Shown piece by piece: positions 36,474-46,084 of a DNA stretch of 64,000 nt; within the stretch, counting starts at the first letter, position 1, and each line of letters begins with the position of its first letter. The position numbers were made by a program, and so were the translations under genes. Source of the stretch: an uncultured Amylibacter sp. (lineage in GTDB: Bacteria; Pseudomonadota; Alphaproteobacteria; Rhodobacterales; Rhodobacteraceae); NCBI GenBank assembly GCA_959347425.1, contig OY365741.1, positions 2,008,501-2,072,500 of the forward strand. The letters are read 5' to 3'. The notes under the pieces are model-generated. The model searched no databases, was not told where the DNA came from, and saw only the letters and a list, made by a program, of their open reading frames with translations.

Positions 36474-38276
36474 CTAATGATTATGCCTTGGCAAACTCTT
36501 CCTTGCCACATCGCGATAGCCATCGGCATCACGCAGAGTCATCCCCTTATCAAACGGCTGTACCAATTCGCGGAAATACTGCTGCCACGGGGTTTGGCTG
36601 TCTGGCACTGGGAAACCATTCGCCTCTAACTCCGCTCGCCGCTCTGCCAATTGCTCATCAGAAATCAAAATATCCGCCGTGCAGGTGTTCAAATCAAACC
36701 GCACCCGATCGCCCGTGCGTAATAACGCCAGCCCCCCGCCACTCGCCGCCTCTGGTGACGCATTAAGAATGGACGGAGACCCCGATGTCCCCGATTGCCG
36801 CCCATCACCGACACAAGGCAACGCCTCCACCCCCTGTTTTAATAGATAGGAGGGCGGGCGCATATTCACAACCTCGGCCCCGCCAGGATAGCCCTTTGGC
36901 CCAGTCCCACGCATAAACAAAACGCAATCTTTGTCAATCGCCTCATCCGTGTTATCTATCCGTGCGTGGTAATCCTCGGGTCCATCAAACACCACGGCAC
37001 GTCCTTCAAACGCATTCATATCATCGGGATTGGACAGATAGGTTGCGCGAAAACTCTCATTAATAACGCTGGTTTTCATAATCGCACTATCAAACAAATT
37101 GCCCGATAAATTGATAAAGCCCGCGTGGGCGCACAATGGCTCGCTCACCGTTTTTATCACCTTCCCATTGGTAGTCATCCGCCCCGTGCAATTATCGCCG
37201 ATAGTGCGCCCGTTGGCAGTAATAGCCTTAGGATAAGGCAGTAAATCATTCGCCAACAGCTCTGCCACGACAGCAGGCACGCCCCCCGCGCGGTGAAAAT
37301 CCTCGCCCAAATACGCGCCCGCGGGCTGCATATTCACCAGCAGGGGGATTTTATGACCGATAGCCTGCCAGTCATCATTCGTCAGTGAAACCCCCAAATG
37401 CCGCGCGATACCATTTAGGTGAATCGGCGCGTTGGTAGAGCCGCCTATGGCGGAATTAACGACTATCGCATTGGCAAAAGCCTCCCGCGTCATAATATCA
37501 CTGGGGCGCAAATCATCCCACACCATATCAACAATCCGCTTGCCGACCATATAGCTCATCTGCCCGCGTTCGCGGTATGGCGCGGGAATAGCGGCAGAGC
37601 CTGGTAGTTGCATCCCCAAAGCCTCTGCCAGTGCGTTCATCGTGCTGGCCGTTCCCATCGTATTGCAAAACCCGACAGAGGGTGCACTGGACGCGGCAAT
37701 ATCCATAAAGCCTTCATCGTCAATATCGCCCGTAGCGTGCAGCTCCCGCGCTTTCCAAATCGCCGTGCCAGAGCCAGCCCGCGTGTTATTATACCAGCCG
37801 TTCAGCATAGGGCCGACCGAAAGGGCTATCGCAGGGATATTCACCGTGGCGGCGGCCATCAGCAGGGCAGGGGTGGTTTTATCACAGCCGATATTCAGGA
37901 CGATTCCGTCAATCGGATAGCCGAACAGGGTTTCCACCAGCGACAGATAGGCGAGGTTGCGGTCCAGCATAGCCGTCGGGCGTTTGCCCGTTTCTTGGAT
38001 AGGATGGACGGGGATTTCCATGGCAACCCCGCCCGCCGCGTGGATACCATCGCGGACGCGTTTTGTGAGCTCTATATGGTGGCGGTTGCAGGGCGACAGG
38101 TCGCTGCCCGTTTGGGCTATACCGATAATCGGCTTGCCTGCTTGGAGTTCATCGCGGGTCAGCCCGTAATTCAGGTAGCGTTCCAAATAAAGAGCGGTCA
38201 TTTCTGGATCGCTTGGGTCGTTAAACCATTTGGTGGAACGCAGGTTTTCGGGGGTCATTTGTTTGGGTTTGGTCAT
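36474..38276 (-). CDS. IlvD/EDD-family sugar-acid dehydratase (L-arabinonate dehydratase-like)
   Basis: This 600-residue protein has the family's three iron-sulfur ligands: C63 ([10 protein letters not shown]), C131 ([11 protein letters not shown]) and C204 ([13 protein letters not shown]). It also shows [18 protein letters not shown] and, late, [31 protein letters not shown]. The start ([31 protein letters not shown]) is that of the aldonate dehydratase branch (arabinonate, xylonate, galactonate) rather than of the biosynthetic IlvD. With the kinase next to it and a BASS carrier upstream it makes a small sugar-acid catabolic unit. Confidence 0.82.
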   Translation of the reverse strand: MTKPKQMTPENLRSTKWFNDPSDPEMTALYLERYLNYGLTRDELQAGKPIIGIAQTGSDLSPCNRHHIELTKRVRDGIHAAGGVAMEIPVHPIQETGKRPTAMLDRNLAYLSLVETLFGYPIDGIVLNIGCDKTTPALLMAAATVNIPAIALSVGPMLNGWYNNTRAGSGTAIWKARELHATGDIDDEGFMDIAASSAPSVGFCNTMGTASTMNALAEALGMQLPGSAAIPAPYRERGQMSYMVGKRIVDMVWDDLRPSDIMTREAFANAIVVNSAIGGSTNAPIHLNGIARHLGVSLTNDDWQAIGHKIPLLVNMQPAGAYLGEDFHRAGGVPAVVAELLANDLLPYPKAITANGRTIGDNCTGRMTTNGKVIKTVSEPLCAHAGFINLSGNLFDSAIMKTSVINESFRATYLSNPDDMNAFEGRAVVFDGPEDYHARIDNTDEAIDKDCVLFMRGTGPKGYPGGAEVVNMRPPSYLLKQGVEALPCVGDGRQSGTSGSPSILNASPEAASGGGLALLRTGDRVRFDLNTCTADILISDEQLAERRAELEANGFPVPDSQTPWQQYFRELVQPFDKGMTLRDADGYRDVARKSLPRHNH

Positions 38277-38299
38277 GTGGTGGTCTCGGTTTTATCCCT

Positions 38300-38328
38300 C
38301 TTTTATACCTTGCCACAAAACTATACAA
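38300..38328 (-). promoter_or_regulatory. Possible internal promoter before the dehydratase
   Basis: Minus strand: TTGTAT (38323-38328), a 17-bp spacer containing TTTTGTGGCAAGGT, and TAAAAG (38300-38305). The spacer core matches the promoter at 29153-29181. Confidence 0.35.
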
Positions 38329-38335
38329 CCTCTAA

Positions 38336-39199
38336 TCATTCACCCTTGCTGAAAACCCGCACGCCCATCGTAACCAGCACCGATAACAGCACCACCAGAA
38401 CCGCATAAAACGCGGGTATAACCAGCATATCCTGCACGACACTGCTAGAAAAGCTCAGCACAATAACCGCGATAGTCAATGGCGTATTCTGTATCCCCGT
38501 TTCCAAAAACACAGTCCGCGCGGCGGTTGCCGACAGCCCAAACGCCCTCGCCACAATCCAGCCGAATAAAAACCCAAACACCGTCAAACAGGCGGGCGCG
38601 ATGAAATAGGACGCAGGATATTCACCCAGAATCCCATAATTCCGCCCGAACCAACTAACCAGCAAAAACGCGATAAACGCGATACCTATCCCTGCGCCAA
38701 TCCGCTCTGTTATATGCCCGATTCGCTCCCCACGGGAGCGCAAAAACATCCCAATACTAACCGCTGTGATAAGAATAACCAGCACGGCAACGATATTCGT
38801 ATAGGGAATTTGCAGCCCCGACAGGTCTATATCCGCCGCCCAAACCCGTATCATTAACGGCATCAAGGCGACCGCCATAATCGTAGAGCAAACCGTCATA
38901 GTCACCGACAGGGCGACATTGCCCCGCGCTAAATAGGTGAATAAATTGGAAGTCGTACCGCCCGGCGTTGCCCCTATAAATAACAACGATAGCGCGAATA
39001 ACGCGGGCAGGGCGAATAATTGCCCGAGCATGAAGGCTATCGCGGGCATCAGTCCGAATTGGCAGAGCATGCCGACCAATAAAGCCTTTGGCTGGGTCAT
39101 TGCGGTTTTGAAATCCGCCAGTCGTAGGGTTGCCCCCATGCCGATCATGATGATGAAGGTCATTAGGACTAGGGCGATTTGTTCGGTGGAGCTGATCAT
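38336..39199 (-). CDS. Bile acid:sodium symporter family (BASS) transporter
   Basis: This 287-residue protein has about nine to ten hydrophobic helices. The family hallmarks are GATPGGTTSNLFTYLARGNVALSVTMTVCST and, in the second half, ETGIQNTPLTIAVIVL. BASS members carry organic anions with sodium. Given the dehydratase and kinase downstream on the same strand, a sugar acid or 2-keto acid is a plausible cargo. Confidence 0.88.
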   Translation of the reverse strand: MISSTEQIALVLMTFIIMIGMGATLRLADFKTAMTQPKALLVGMLCQFGLMPAIAFMLGQLFALPALFALSLLFIGATPGGTTSNLFTYLARGNVALSVTMTVCSTIMAVALMPLMIRVWAADIDLSGLQIPYTNIVAVLVILITAVSIGMFLRSRGERIGHITERIGAGIGIAFIAFLLVSWFGRNYGILGEYPASYFIAPACLTVFGFLFGWIVARAFGLSATAARTVFLETGIQNTPLTIAVIVLSFSSSVVQDMLVIPAFYAVLVVLLSVLVTMGVRVFSKGE

Positions 39200-39245
39200 T
39201 GGGTTTCCTTTTTGTTATGGGTTTAGTGTGGGTTTGGGGGGATTT

Positions 39246-39274
39246 TATAGCGGGGACGGGCGGTTGTCAAGGGC
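39246..39274 (-). promoter_or_regulatory. Predicted promoter of the BASS/dehydratase/kinase genes
   Basis: Minus strand: TTGACA, a C-rich spacer ending CCCGC, and TATAAAAT, just upstream of the BASS gene; position read to within a few bases. The same composition precedes the LysE gene at 39951 (TTGACA and TATAAC). Confidence 0.45.
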
Positions 39275-39309
39275 TTTTTTGTGGCTTTTGGGGGGCTTTT
39301 TGGGGGCAA

Positions 39310-39951
39310 TTACCCGCCTAAAACTCCATAAAACACGCGCAACCCATAGCCGATAAACAACACTCCAAATACCACTGAAAACACGGGTTTATACTTGATA
39401 TAACCCGCCCGTAACGGCCCCGTTGAAAACGCAAACGCCAGCAAACAATGCCATATAATCGCTAACATCAAGCATCCTGCGACCAGAGCCACAACGACTA
39501 TTGCGGGGGTGTTCGGGCGTATGGCTATCGAGGTCAAAGCCAGCCAAAACAGTGCGGTTTTCGGGTTTGTTAATTGAATAGCCAGCCCGGGCACGATGCT
39601 TTTTAGGAAACCAGTAGCCTTTGTGTCAATCGCTTTGGGTTGGAATTTCTGCCCTGCCAGAACCGATTTGAACGCGTTATAACCCAGCCACATAAGGTAT
39701 AAACCGCCAAAGATGCTGATAATCGTGGCGACATAGGCGAATGACGATAACACCGCCGTCAGCCCCGTTGCCGCGAACAACGCCCAGATAGCCGTGCCGA
39801 CGCTGATACCTATCGCCACGCCCAAGCCCGCCGTGCGCGATTTCACCGAATAGGAGGTTATGGCAACGAAATTCGGTCCAGGGCTGGTGAAGGCGACAAA
39901 ACACGCGATATATACGGTTAAGAGTTGAGTCCATTGGTCGGGGGTAATCAT
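39310..39951 (-). CDS. LysE/RhtB-family amino-acid exporter
   Basis: About 213 residues from ATG 39951 (MITPDQWTQLLTVYIACFVA); the longer frame to 40137 adds 62 unlikely residues. It has six hydrophobic helices and the family motif FTSPGPNFVAITSYSVKSRTAGLGVAIGISVGTAIWA. LysE-type carriers export amino acids or related compounds; the cargo is not predictable. A promoter of the TTGACA...CTATAAC type lies just upstream, divergent from the PLD-like gene. Confidence 0.9.
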   Translation of the reverse strand: MITPDQWTQLLTVYIACFVAFTSPGPNFVAITSYSVKSRTAGLGVAIGISVGTAIWALFAATGLTAVLSSFAYVATIISIFGGLYLMWLGYNAFKSVLAGQKFQPKAIDTKATGFLKSIVPGLAIQLTNPKTALFWLALTSIAIRPNTPAIVVVALVAGCLMLAIIWHCLLAFAFSTGPLRAGYIKYKPVFSVVFGVLFIGYGLRVFYGVLGG

Positions 39952-40070
39952 TCGGGGGGCTTTCTTTTGGTGTGGGTTTGTTGGAGGGTTATAGTGGGGT
40001 AGGGTGATTGTCAAGGGTATTGACGATTTTATTTTCTTGTGATATAGGGTGGGTGGAATGGAGATAAAAT

Positions 40071-40832
40071 ATGACAAATGAGATGACCCCAGAAATGCTT
40101 TATATGAGGCTCGGGCGTTTAATAGAAACCATACCAAACTTGGCTAGTAATTACGCAGCAATTGAAACCCAACAATGGCTGGGCACCGCTCACATGCTTG
40201 TAAAAATTGCGGGGGTCTATTCAGGAGATTTAGACGAAGCAAAGTCTTTTAAAAACATAGTAGCACAACTTGCGGATAGAACAACGTATGAACCAGAGTA
40301 TCTAGTAAGTTACGTCAATCAAATTAAAATTATATTATATAGGGCGTTTGCGTGTGCAGAACTATATGCTCCCACGTCAGTTCAAGAAAGTTTTATTCCT
40401 GCTGGTGCGGATTTTGATGCTTTTGCCGCTATATCAAAAGTCTTTGGTAAAGCTAAGGCGGAAATTTTAATTGTAGACCCTTATCTTAATGAAAAAATAT
40501 TTACTGATTTTATGTTAGCGATTCCAGAAGGCGTAACTGCAAGATTGCTTGCAAGTGAAATAAATCATAAGAGGGGCATTTTACAACCTGCTTTTAGTAA
40601 GTGGGTAAAACAATATAGTAGCACCCGCCCGACAGAATTAAGAGTAGTTTCCGATAAGGGATTGCATGACCGTTTGGTAATTATCGATAGTACAGAAGTA
40701 TGGCTTTTGTCTCAATCTTTTAATGCTTTTGCTGAACGTGCCTCTGCCTCCATAGTGCGATCCCAAGACCCAGAATTAAAAATTGAAGCCTATAATGATA
40801 TATGGAATAATGCCCAACCTATACAGTCATAA
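40071..40832 (+). CDS. Small protein with a single PLD-like catalytic half-site
   Basis: In this 253-residue protein the N-terminal ~125 residues are helical and unrecognised. The C-terminal half reads as a phospholipase D-like fold: AKAEILIVDPYLNEKIFTDF, then GLHDRLVIIDSTEVWLLSQSFN. The usual H-x-K is replaced by H-D-R, so the site is HDR-x(4)-D. Two chains would be needed for a full active site. Stand-alone proteins of this kind occur in defence and repair settings, but nothing here proves either. It is AT-rich and followed by a partial alpha module. Confidence 0.6.
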   Translation: MTNEMTPEMLYMRLGRLIETIPNLASNYAAIETQQWLGTAHMLVKIAGVYSGDLDEAKSFKNIVAQLADRTTYEPEYLVSYVNQIKIILYRAFACAELYAPTSVQESFIPAGADFDAFAAISKVFGKAKAEILIVDPYLNEKIFTDFMLAIPEGVTARLLASEINHKRGILQPAFSKWVKQYSSTRPTELRVVSDKGLHDRLVIIDSTEVWLLSQSFNAFAERASASIVRSQDPELKIEAYNDIWNNAQPIQS

Positions 40833-40845
40833 AATTTTGCTTTGG

Positions 40846-40909
40846 GGAGGGTAAGCGATGACGCAGACCCAAAGGGCTAAAAACTAATCACTAACCACTA
40901 ATCACTATT
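40846..40909. repeat. Truncated alpha module and heptamer array
   Basis: GTAAGCGATGACGCAGACCC and AAAGGGCT match one half of the alpha hairpin module. They are followed by a CTAATCA array (40880-40909) that ends at the stop of the zinc permease gene (minus strand AAA TAG TGATTAG). Confidence 0.65.
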
Positions 40910-41702
40910 TACGTCCACTAAACACCCCAAAAAACACAATAAAAAACAACGCACTAGCCACCACTATTGATGGACCAGACGGGGTGTCAAACGCCAGCGA
41001 CCCTGCCAGCCCAAACCCCACGGCGACCACGCCCAAAATCCCCGCGTACACGGCCATAGCCTCTGGCGACCGCGCCACTTGCCGTGCGGTAGCGGCGGGG
41101 ATTATCAGCAACGAACTGATGAGCAAAATCCCAACAATACGGATGGAAACCGCCACGACGACCGCGATTAAAAACATCAATAATAGCTGTATCCAAAATG
41201 TGCGGATACCCTCGGCACGGGCTAAATCCTCGCTGACACTCATCAGCAAAAATGCCCGCCAATTCCACGCCAATAACGCTAAAACAAACGCTCCCCCGCC
41301 GTAAATCCACCACAATTCGCGCGCCGATACCGTCAAAATATCCCCGAAAAGATAGGCGTATAGGTCGGCGCGTTGTTCCAAAAGGCTCATCGTTATGAGC
41401 CCGAACGACAACGCCCCGTGCGCCAATATCCCCAGCAAAGTATCGCTGGCGAGCAATTTTTTCTGTTGCAACCAGACCAGTAATAACGCGAAAACCGAGC
41501 ACACCGCGATGGTCGCAAGGGTCGTGCTGATGCCGACGGCTAGCCCCAAAGCGATGCCCAGCAACGCGCTATGTGCCAGTGAATCGCCGAAATATGCCAT
41601 CCGCCTCCATACCACAAAACAGCCCATTGGGCCGGCGATAAACGCCACGCCTATGCCCGCCAATAACGCGCGAATAAGGAAAGGTTCAAGGGTGAGGTTC
41701 AT
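40905..41702 (-). CDS. znuB: Zinc/manganese-type ABC transporter permease
   Basis: This 265-residue ABC-3 family permease has about eight helices. Conserved family stretches are GPMGCFVVWRRMAYFGDSLAHSALLGIALG, SILLIIPAATARQVARSPEAM-like text near the C-terminus (SSLLIIPAATARQ) and EGIRTFWIQ. It pairs with the ATPase eight bases upstream. Zinc is favoured by the His-rich tail of that ATPase. No periplasmic ZnuA or Zur regulator gene is in the window. Confidence 0.88.
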   Translation of the reverse strand: MNLTLEPFLIRALLAGIGVAFIAGPMGCFVVWRRMAYFGDSLAHSALLGIALGLAVGISTTLATIAVCSVFALLLVWLQQKKLLASDTLLGILAHGALSFGLITMSLLEQRADLYAYLFGDILTVSARELWWIYGGGAFVLALLAWNWRAFLLMSVSEDLARAEGIRTFWIQLLLMFLIAVVVAVSIRIVGILLISSLLIIPAATARQVARSPEAMAVYAGILGVVAVGFGLAGSLAFDTPSGPSIVVASALFFIVFFGVFSGRK

Positions 41703-41710
41703 TGGCTATC

Positions 41711-42451
41711 CTATTGATTATGTTTATGATTGTGGTCGTGCGAGTGGTCATGTGTGTGGTCATGTTCATGCTGATAAACCGCCATCATCCGCGCCATATC
41801 ATCACCGAATAACGAGATGAATTCAGGCTCTTTGGTAACGCTCTGCGGTGCGCCAGAACAGCAAATATGGTGGTACAGGCAGATGACTTGTTTCGTCCGC
41901 GCCATCACCATGTGCAGGTCGTGCGATACCATCAAAATCGCCAAATCGCGGGTTTTGTAAATGTCTTCCAGCAGGCGGTAAAACGCCAGTTGCCCCGCGA
42001 TATCTAGGTTTTGCGCGGGTTCATCCAGTATCAAAATATGCGGGTCATTCATCAAGGCTCGGGCGAGCAGAACCCGTTGCAACTCCCCCCCCGATAGCGC
42101 GGATAGCGGGCGGTCGAGCAAGGCGGTTATGTTTGTTTCGCTTGCGGTTTGGTCTATGGGTGTGGCGGTTTTCTGCGTCAATCGTAAGAACCGCGCGACC
42201 GAAATCGGGATGGTTTGGTCAAGGTGGATATGCTGGGGCATATAGCCTATGGACAGGTTTGCCGTGCGTGTTATCCGCCCCGATGTGGGCTTGTAAAACC
42301 CCATAAGTGTTTTGAGCAGCATGGATTTACCCGCCCCATTCGGCCCTATAACCGTGATGAAATCCCCCGTTTTTATGGTGAGGCTGATGTCACGCAGGAT
42401 ATGGTTTTTCTGGCGGACTAGGCTGATGGAATCAAGGGATATGAGAGGCAT
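41711..42451 (-). CDS. znuC: Zinc-type ABC transporter ATPase with His-rich tail
   Basis: This 246-residue protein has Walker A GPNGAGKSMLLK (Met after Ser), signature LSGGELQRVLLARAL and Walker B HILILDEPAQNLD. The last ~20 residues alternate His, Asp, Asn and Lys (HEHDHTHDHSHDHNHKHNQ), a likely metal-binding tail. It starts the znuC-znuB pair, and a heptamer array lies immediately upstream of its start codon. Confidence 0.88.
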   Translation of the reverse strand: MPLISLDSISLVRQKNHILRDISLTIKTGDFITVIGPNGAGKSMLLKTLMGFYKPTSGRITRTANLSIGYMPQHIHLDQTIPISVARFLRLTQKTATPIDQTASETNITALLDRPLSALSGGELQRVLLARALMNDPHILILDEPAQNLDIAGQLAFYRLLEDIYKTRDLAILMVSHDLHMVMARTKQVICLYHHICCSGAPQSVTKEPEFISLFGDDMARMMAVYQHEHDHTHDHSHDHNHKHNQ

Positions 42452-42886
42452 TAGTTGTTAGTTGTTAGTTGTTAGTTATTAGTGATTATTAGGTATTAGT
42501 GGCGGATTGTCAAGGTTTGAACGATGAATTGTGAATTATGAATTGTGAATGATGCCCTTCGGGTCTTCGTCATCGCTACGCGAGTGCCGACCAGCCTCAT
42601 GCGAGGGCGGGGTCTTTTGTGCGTAGCCCCCACTTCGTGGGAGCATGCCAAAAGCCCTTGGGTTTCAAGACGCTAGTTATTTCTTAAATTTATTTAGACT
42701 ATATACAAGACGCTGAGCCAAACCTCCGCCAAAAAAACCCCGTCCAGCTCTCCGCAGGAGGGGTGGGCGGGCAACCGAACGCAGTGAGGGCGCAAGAAAA
42801 AAACCTCTATCCTTAAATCCTAATAACAAACTCCTAATCCAGAATAACCAATAATTCACCATTCATAATTCACCATTCACAATTCA
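42452..42886. repeat. Composite intergenic element D
   Basis: This holds a TTAGTTG array against the znuC start (42452-42500), a TGAATTR array (42528-42552), module alpha (about 42553-42592, ATCGC TAC GCGAG) and module beta (about 42609-42660, apex CCCCCAC/GTGGGAG). TATACAAGACGCTGAGCC, module gamma (about 42745-42800) and another TGAATTR array (42845-42886) running into the stop of the exporter complete it. A promoter for znuC (minus strand TTGACA 42508-42513, TAATAA 42486-42491) lies inside the first array region. Confidence 0.8.
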
Positions 42887-44668
42887 TTAAACGCTAAATT
42901 GCAATCGTGCCAACTTCGCATACAACCCACCTTGTGCCATCAGCTCTGCATGCGTGCCACTGGCGACAATCCGCCCGCCGTCCATAACGATAATCCTATC
43001 CGCCTGTTGAACGGTCGCCAACCGATGCGCTATTATCAAAGTCGTGCGCGATTTGGCTAACTGCGCCACGGCCTCTTGTATCTTTGCCTCGCTTTGTGCG
43101 TCCAACGCCGAAGTCGCCTCGTCCAACAGCAATATCGGGGCATCGCGCAATATCGCCCGCGCTATCGCCAGCCGTTGCTTCTGCCCGCCCGATAGCATCA
43201 CGCCGCGTTCGCCCACTGGACTGGTATAGCCATCAGGCAAGGCCGATAAAAACTCATCCGCGGCGGCCGCCTTTGCTGCCACAATCACCTCTGCATCCGT
43301 TGCATCCCGCCGACCAAAACGGATATTTTCCATCGCCGAGGTCGCAAATATCACCGCATCCTGTGGCACTAACGCAATATGGGCGCGGAAATCATCGCGT
43401 TTGACGGAATCAATAGCGACTCCGTCAATGCTTATCCGCCCCGATTCGGGGTCGTAAAACCGCAATAGCATTTGGAAAACCGTGGTTTTGCCCGCGCCCG
43501 AAGGTCCTACCAACGCCACGGTCTCGCCCGCTTTTATATCCAAAGAAAAATCCGATAAAACCGCGATTTGCTGACGCGAGGGATAACGGAAATTCACCGA
43601 CTCAAACCTTATCGCCCCCTTCATCTGGGCGGGCAAAGCCACAGGATTATCAGGGTCTTTCACCGTATCATCGCAATGCAGCAGATCAATCAAACGTTCG
43701 GTCGCGCCCGCGGCGCGTTGGATTTCCCCCCAAAACTCGGCAAACGCGCTGATAGAGCCCGCAACCATCACCGCGTAAATCACAAACTGCACCAGCAGGC
43801 CAGGGGTCATATCGCCACTGCGCACATCCCTTGCGCCAATCCATATCACCGCCGCTGTCCCCGTGAAAATAAGGAAAATAACGATGCAAGTCATCCATGC
43901 CCGCAAATGTATCCGTTGTTTCGCGGCGTTAAAAGCAGCCTCGGTAAAGCCGCCGAAAATCGCACGGGAGGCGGATTCGTGGGTGAAAGCCTGCACGGTT
44001 TGCACGGCCAGCAGGGTTTCTGATGCGTTGCCAGAGCTGGCGGCGATTTTATCTTGGTTTAATTTGGAGGACACACGGACTTTCCCCGATAAGAAAAATA
44101 TCGGCAGCAGGACGAACGGCACTATTAACAATACTAACCCCGTTAATTTCGGTGCAGTCCATAATAACAAGCCCATTCCTCCGAAGAATATAATCGCGTT
44201 GCGCATGGCAAAGGATAGGTAAGAGCCGATGACCGATAGCACCAACGTCGTGTCCGTTGTGATACGCGATAGGATTTCGCCCGTTAGCATGCGTTCAAAG
44301 AACTCGGGGCTCATGGATATCATTTTGTCATAGGTGGCACGGCGGATGTCCGATACGACCCGCTCGCCCAATCGCGTGACCAGTGCATAGCGGATGGCAG
44401 ACCCGATTGCCAGTGCGCCCGCGATGATGATGGATATGATGAAATAGCGGTCTAATTGTTCGATGGATTGGTTAAATCCGTCTATCAATCCGCGTACCGC
44501 AAGGGGCAGGGCAAGCGATATAAGGGCGGTGAAAATAAGGGCGGCGAGGGCGGCGAAGCTCATCAGTTTATACGGTGCAAAGAAGGGTAATAGCCCGCGG
44601 AGTGCGCCTATGTTCTTACTTTTGGCTCGGTCGTGGGAGACGGCGGCGGTGGATTCGGGAGTAGACAT
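42887..44668 (-). CDS. ABC exporter (MsbA/multidrug type, fused membrane and ATPase domains)
   Basis: This 593-residue protein has six membrane helices in the first ~330 residues, with ISRITTDTTLVLSVIGSYLS marking the type I exporter domain. The ATPase domain follows: GPSGAGKTTVFQML, LSGGQKQRLAIARAIL, ILLLDEATSALD and AHRLATVQQADRI. As a homodimer it would move a lipid or hydrophobic compound outward. Cargo cannot be assigned; MsbA function is possible but not shown. Confidence 0.9.
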   Translation of the reverse strand: MSTPESTAAVSHDRAKSKNIGALRGLLPFFAPYKLMSFAALAALIFTALISLALPLAVRGLIDGFNQSIEQLDRYFIISIIIAGALAIGSAIRYALVTRLGERVVSDIRRATYDKMISMSPEFFERMLTGEILSRITTDTTLVLSVIGSYLSFAMRNAIIFFGGMGLLLWTAPKLTGLVLLIVPFVLLPIFFLSGKVRVSSKLNQDKIAASSGNASETLLAVQTVQAFTHESASRAIFGGFTEAAFNAAKQRIHLRAWMTCIVIFLIFTGTAAVIWIGARDVRSGDMTPGLLVQFVIYAVMVAGSISAFAEFWGEIQRAAGATERLIDLLHCDDTVKDPDNPVALPAQMKGAIRFESVNFRYPSRQQIAVLSDFSLDIKAGETVALVGPSGAGKTTVFQMLLRFYDPESGRISIDGVAIDSVKRDDFRAHIALVPQDAVIFATSAMENIRFGRRDATDAEVIVAAKAAAADEFLSALPDGYTSPVGERGVMLSGGQKQRLAIARAILRDAPILLLDEATSALDAQSEAKIQEAVAQLAKSRTTLIIAHRLATVQQADRIIVMDGGRIVASGTHAELMAQGGLYAKLARLQFSV

Positions 44669-44669
44669 G

Positions 44670-44821
44670 ATAGTTGTGAGTTGTTAGTTATTAGTTGTTA
44701 GTTTTGTAGCCGTTGGTTTTCAGATGTTGTTTATGGGTTGCTAGTGATGCCCTTTGGGTATTCATCATTTCCTCATAGGGTAGGTTCACTAATAACTAAC
44801 AACTAATAACTAATAACTAAA
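44670..44821. repeat. Heptamer arrays with a degenerate alpha fragment
   Basis: TTAGTTR array (44670-44703) upstream of the exporter start, then GATGCCCTTTGGGTATTCAT, which resembles a decayed alpha module, then a reverse array (44788-44820) that stops four bases before the encoded CCA of tRNA-Gly. Confidence 0.65.
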
Positions 44822-44824
44822 ACT

Positions 44825-44898
44825 TGGAGCGGGTGATGGGAATCGAACCCACGTATTCAGCTTGGAAGGCTGCTGCTCTACCATTGAGCTACACCCGC
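44825..44898 (-). tRNA. tRNA-Gly (TCC anticodon)
   Basis: This 74-nt cloverleaf has acceptor GCGGGTG/CACCCGC, a D arm with TAGCTCAATGGTAGAGC, anticodon loop CTTCCAA (TCC, reads GGA/GGG), T arm GGGTTCGATTCCC, discriminator T and encoded CCA. Confidence 0.96.
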
Positions 44899-45022
44899 GA
44901 TGCCGCCCCTTCTGTCAAAATTCCGCACAAAAGGCAACGGGGATTTCGCCAATCCAACAGGCTATATTTCATAAATAACAACTTTTTGATGCAAATTGAC
45001 AGGGCAATGGCAAAGATAACCC

Positions 45023-45049
45023 TTGCAATCCGTGCGATTGGGCTATAAA
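45023..45049 (+). promoter_or_regulatory. Predicted promoter of the TbpB-like lipoprotein
   Basis: TTGCAA (45023-45028) and TATAAAA (from 45044) with a 15- to 17-bp spacer, about 70 bp before the start codon. Confidence 0.35.
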
Positions 45050-45118
45050 AGCCCCATAAAAACACGACACCCTTTGCCCCGCGCAGATACACCCATAAAA
45101 CAAACAGATAAACCCACA

Positions 45119-46084
45119 ATGAACGAAATCAGTAAAACAATGCAAAACGCGAATCGGATAGGCAGATTTGTCCCCTTAATGCTCCCTTTTATTCTGGGGG
45201 CCTGTGCTTATAATTTTCCAGAGCCACGAACATTTCAGCAACGGCCGCCTGGTCCACCTGTTACTTATGCGCCTGATACTGGCACCTTGGAAGAGGAAGT
45301 GCAGAACGCCACCACAGGGTTTTTGACACAGGCAGAGGGTGATAACCTTGACGGGGGTATTGATTTTGACATAATTAATAACGAAGTTGGCAGGGGTGGT
45401 ATCGTTGCTCGCTTGCAAGAAATCTTTACACCAGATGCGCCGAGCGAAGGGACTCCTATTATATTCACTCCCCGCGTTGGGCAAGGCTCTGTTTCAAAAG
45501 GCGTGGATTTTAATCTTGTTCTGGCGGGGCCGGAATCGGCGACAGAATCACTTAATGATCAAGATTTTGCATTTATGGGGTATGGTCGAGACGGGTTTCA
45601 AACGGTTAGTAATCAGAGGCTTGTCGCATCGGGGTTTCGGCTTGTTGGCTATGCTGGTTATAACCTTAACAGCGATGCGCCGTCCGTAGCGATAACCGCG
45701 AATGCCACTTATAACGGGAGTTTGGGTGTGATTGCAGTGTCCGATAATCCCGCGACAGAGGGGTTGCTGAATGCAGAAAATCTGTTGAATATATCCACGG
45801 ATATTGTGCTGACGGCGGATTTCGCGACGGGGCGATTGACATCGCCAGTGACTCCTTTTGCGAATGATCTGGGTTCTGTTCAGGTGAATGGTACTTTTAC
45901 TGGCGGTCAGACTGCGCTGGGTGGGACGGTGGATTTTATCCTGCCGAGCATTTTCACAAGGGATAATAATGCGGCGATTCCCACGACCTTGCAAGGAGTT
46001 GTTAATCAGGGGTTAGCGATTGGTGCGTTCCACGGGTCGGATGCTTCCGTGGCGATTGTCGGTGGGTTTGTGGCGCGACCTTAA
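45119..46084 (+). CDS. Lipoprotein with one TbpB-like barrel module
   Basis: This is a 321-residue protein from ATG 45119; the longer frame from 45023 lacks a signal. The lipobox is LPFILGAC. After a Pro/Thr-rich linker the beta-rich region has SKGVDFNLVLAGPESA, DQDFAFMGYGRDGFQ and a closing GAFHGSDASVAIVGGFVARP, the same end pattern as the modules of the large lipoproteins but without the Cys/NPF repeats. Its stop TAA is followed at once by TAGTTGTTAG repeats. Confidence 0.7.
   Translation: MNEISKTMQNANRIGRFVPLMLPFILGACAYNFPEPRTFQQRPPGPPVTYAPDTGTLEEEVQNATTGFLTQAEGDNLDGGIDFDIINNEVGRGGIVARLQEIFTPDAPSEGTPIIFTPRVGQGSVSKGVDFNLVLAGPESATESLNDQDFAFMGYGRDGFQTVSNQRLVASGFRLVGYAGYNLNSDAPSVAITANATYNGSLGVIAVSDNPATEGLLNAENLLNISTDIVLTADFATGRLTSPVTPFANDLGSVQVNGTFTGGQTALGGTVDFILPSIFTRDNNAAIPTTLQGVVNQGLAIGAFHGSDASVAIVGGFVARP

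Noticed and set aside
37608..38408. 266-residue open frame antisense to the dehydratase
   Set aside because: It spans the coding start and promoter of the real gene and has no coding features of its own.
42452..42520. Zur operator before znuC
   Set aside because: The region is made of heptamer repeats and a plain promoter; no convincing Zur-type palindrome was found.
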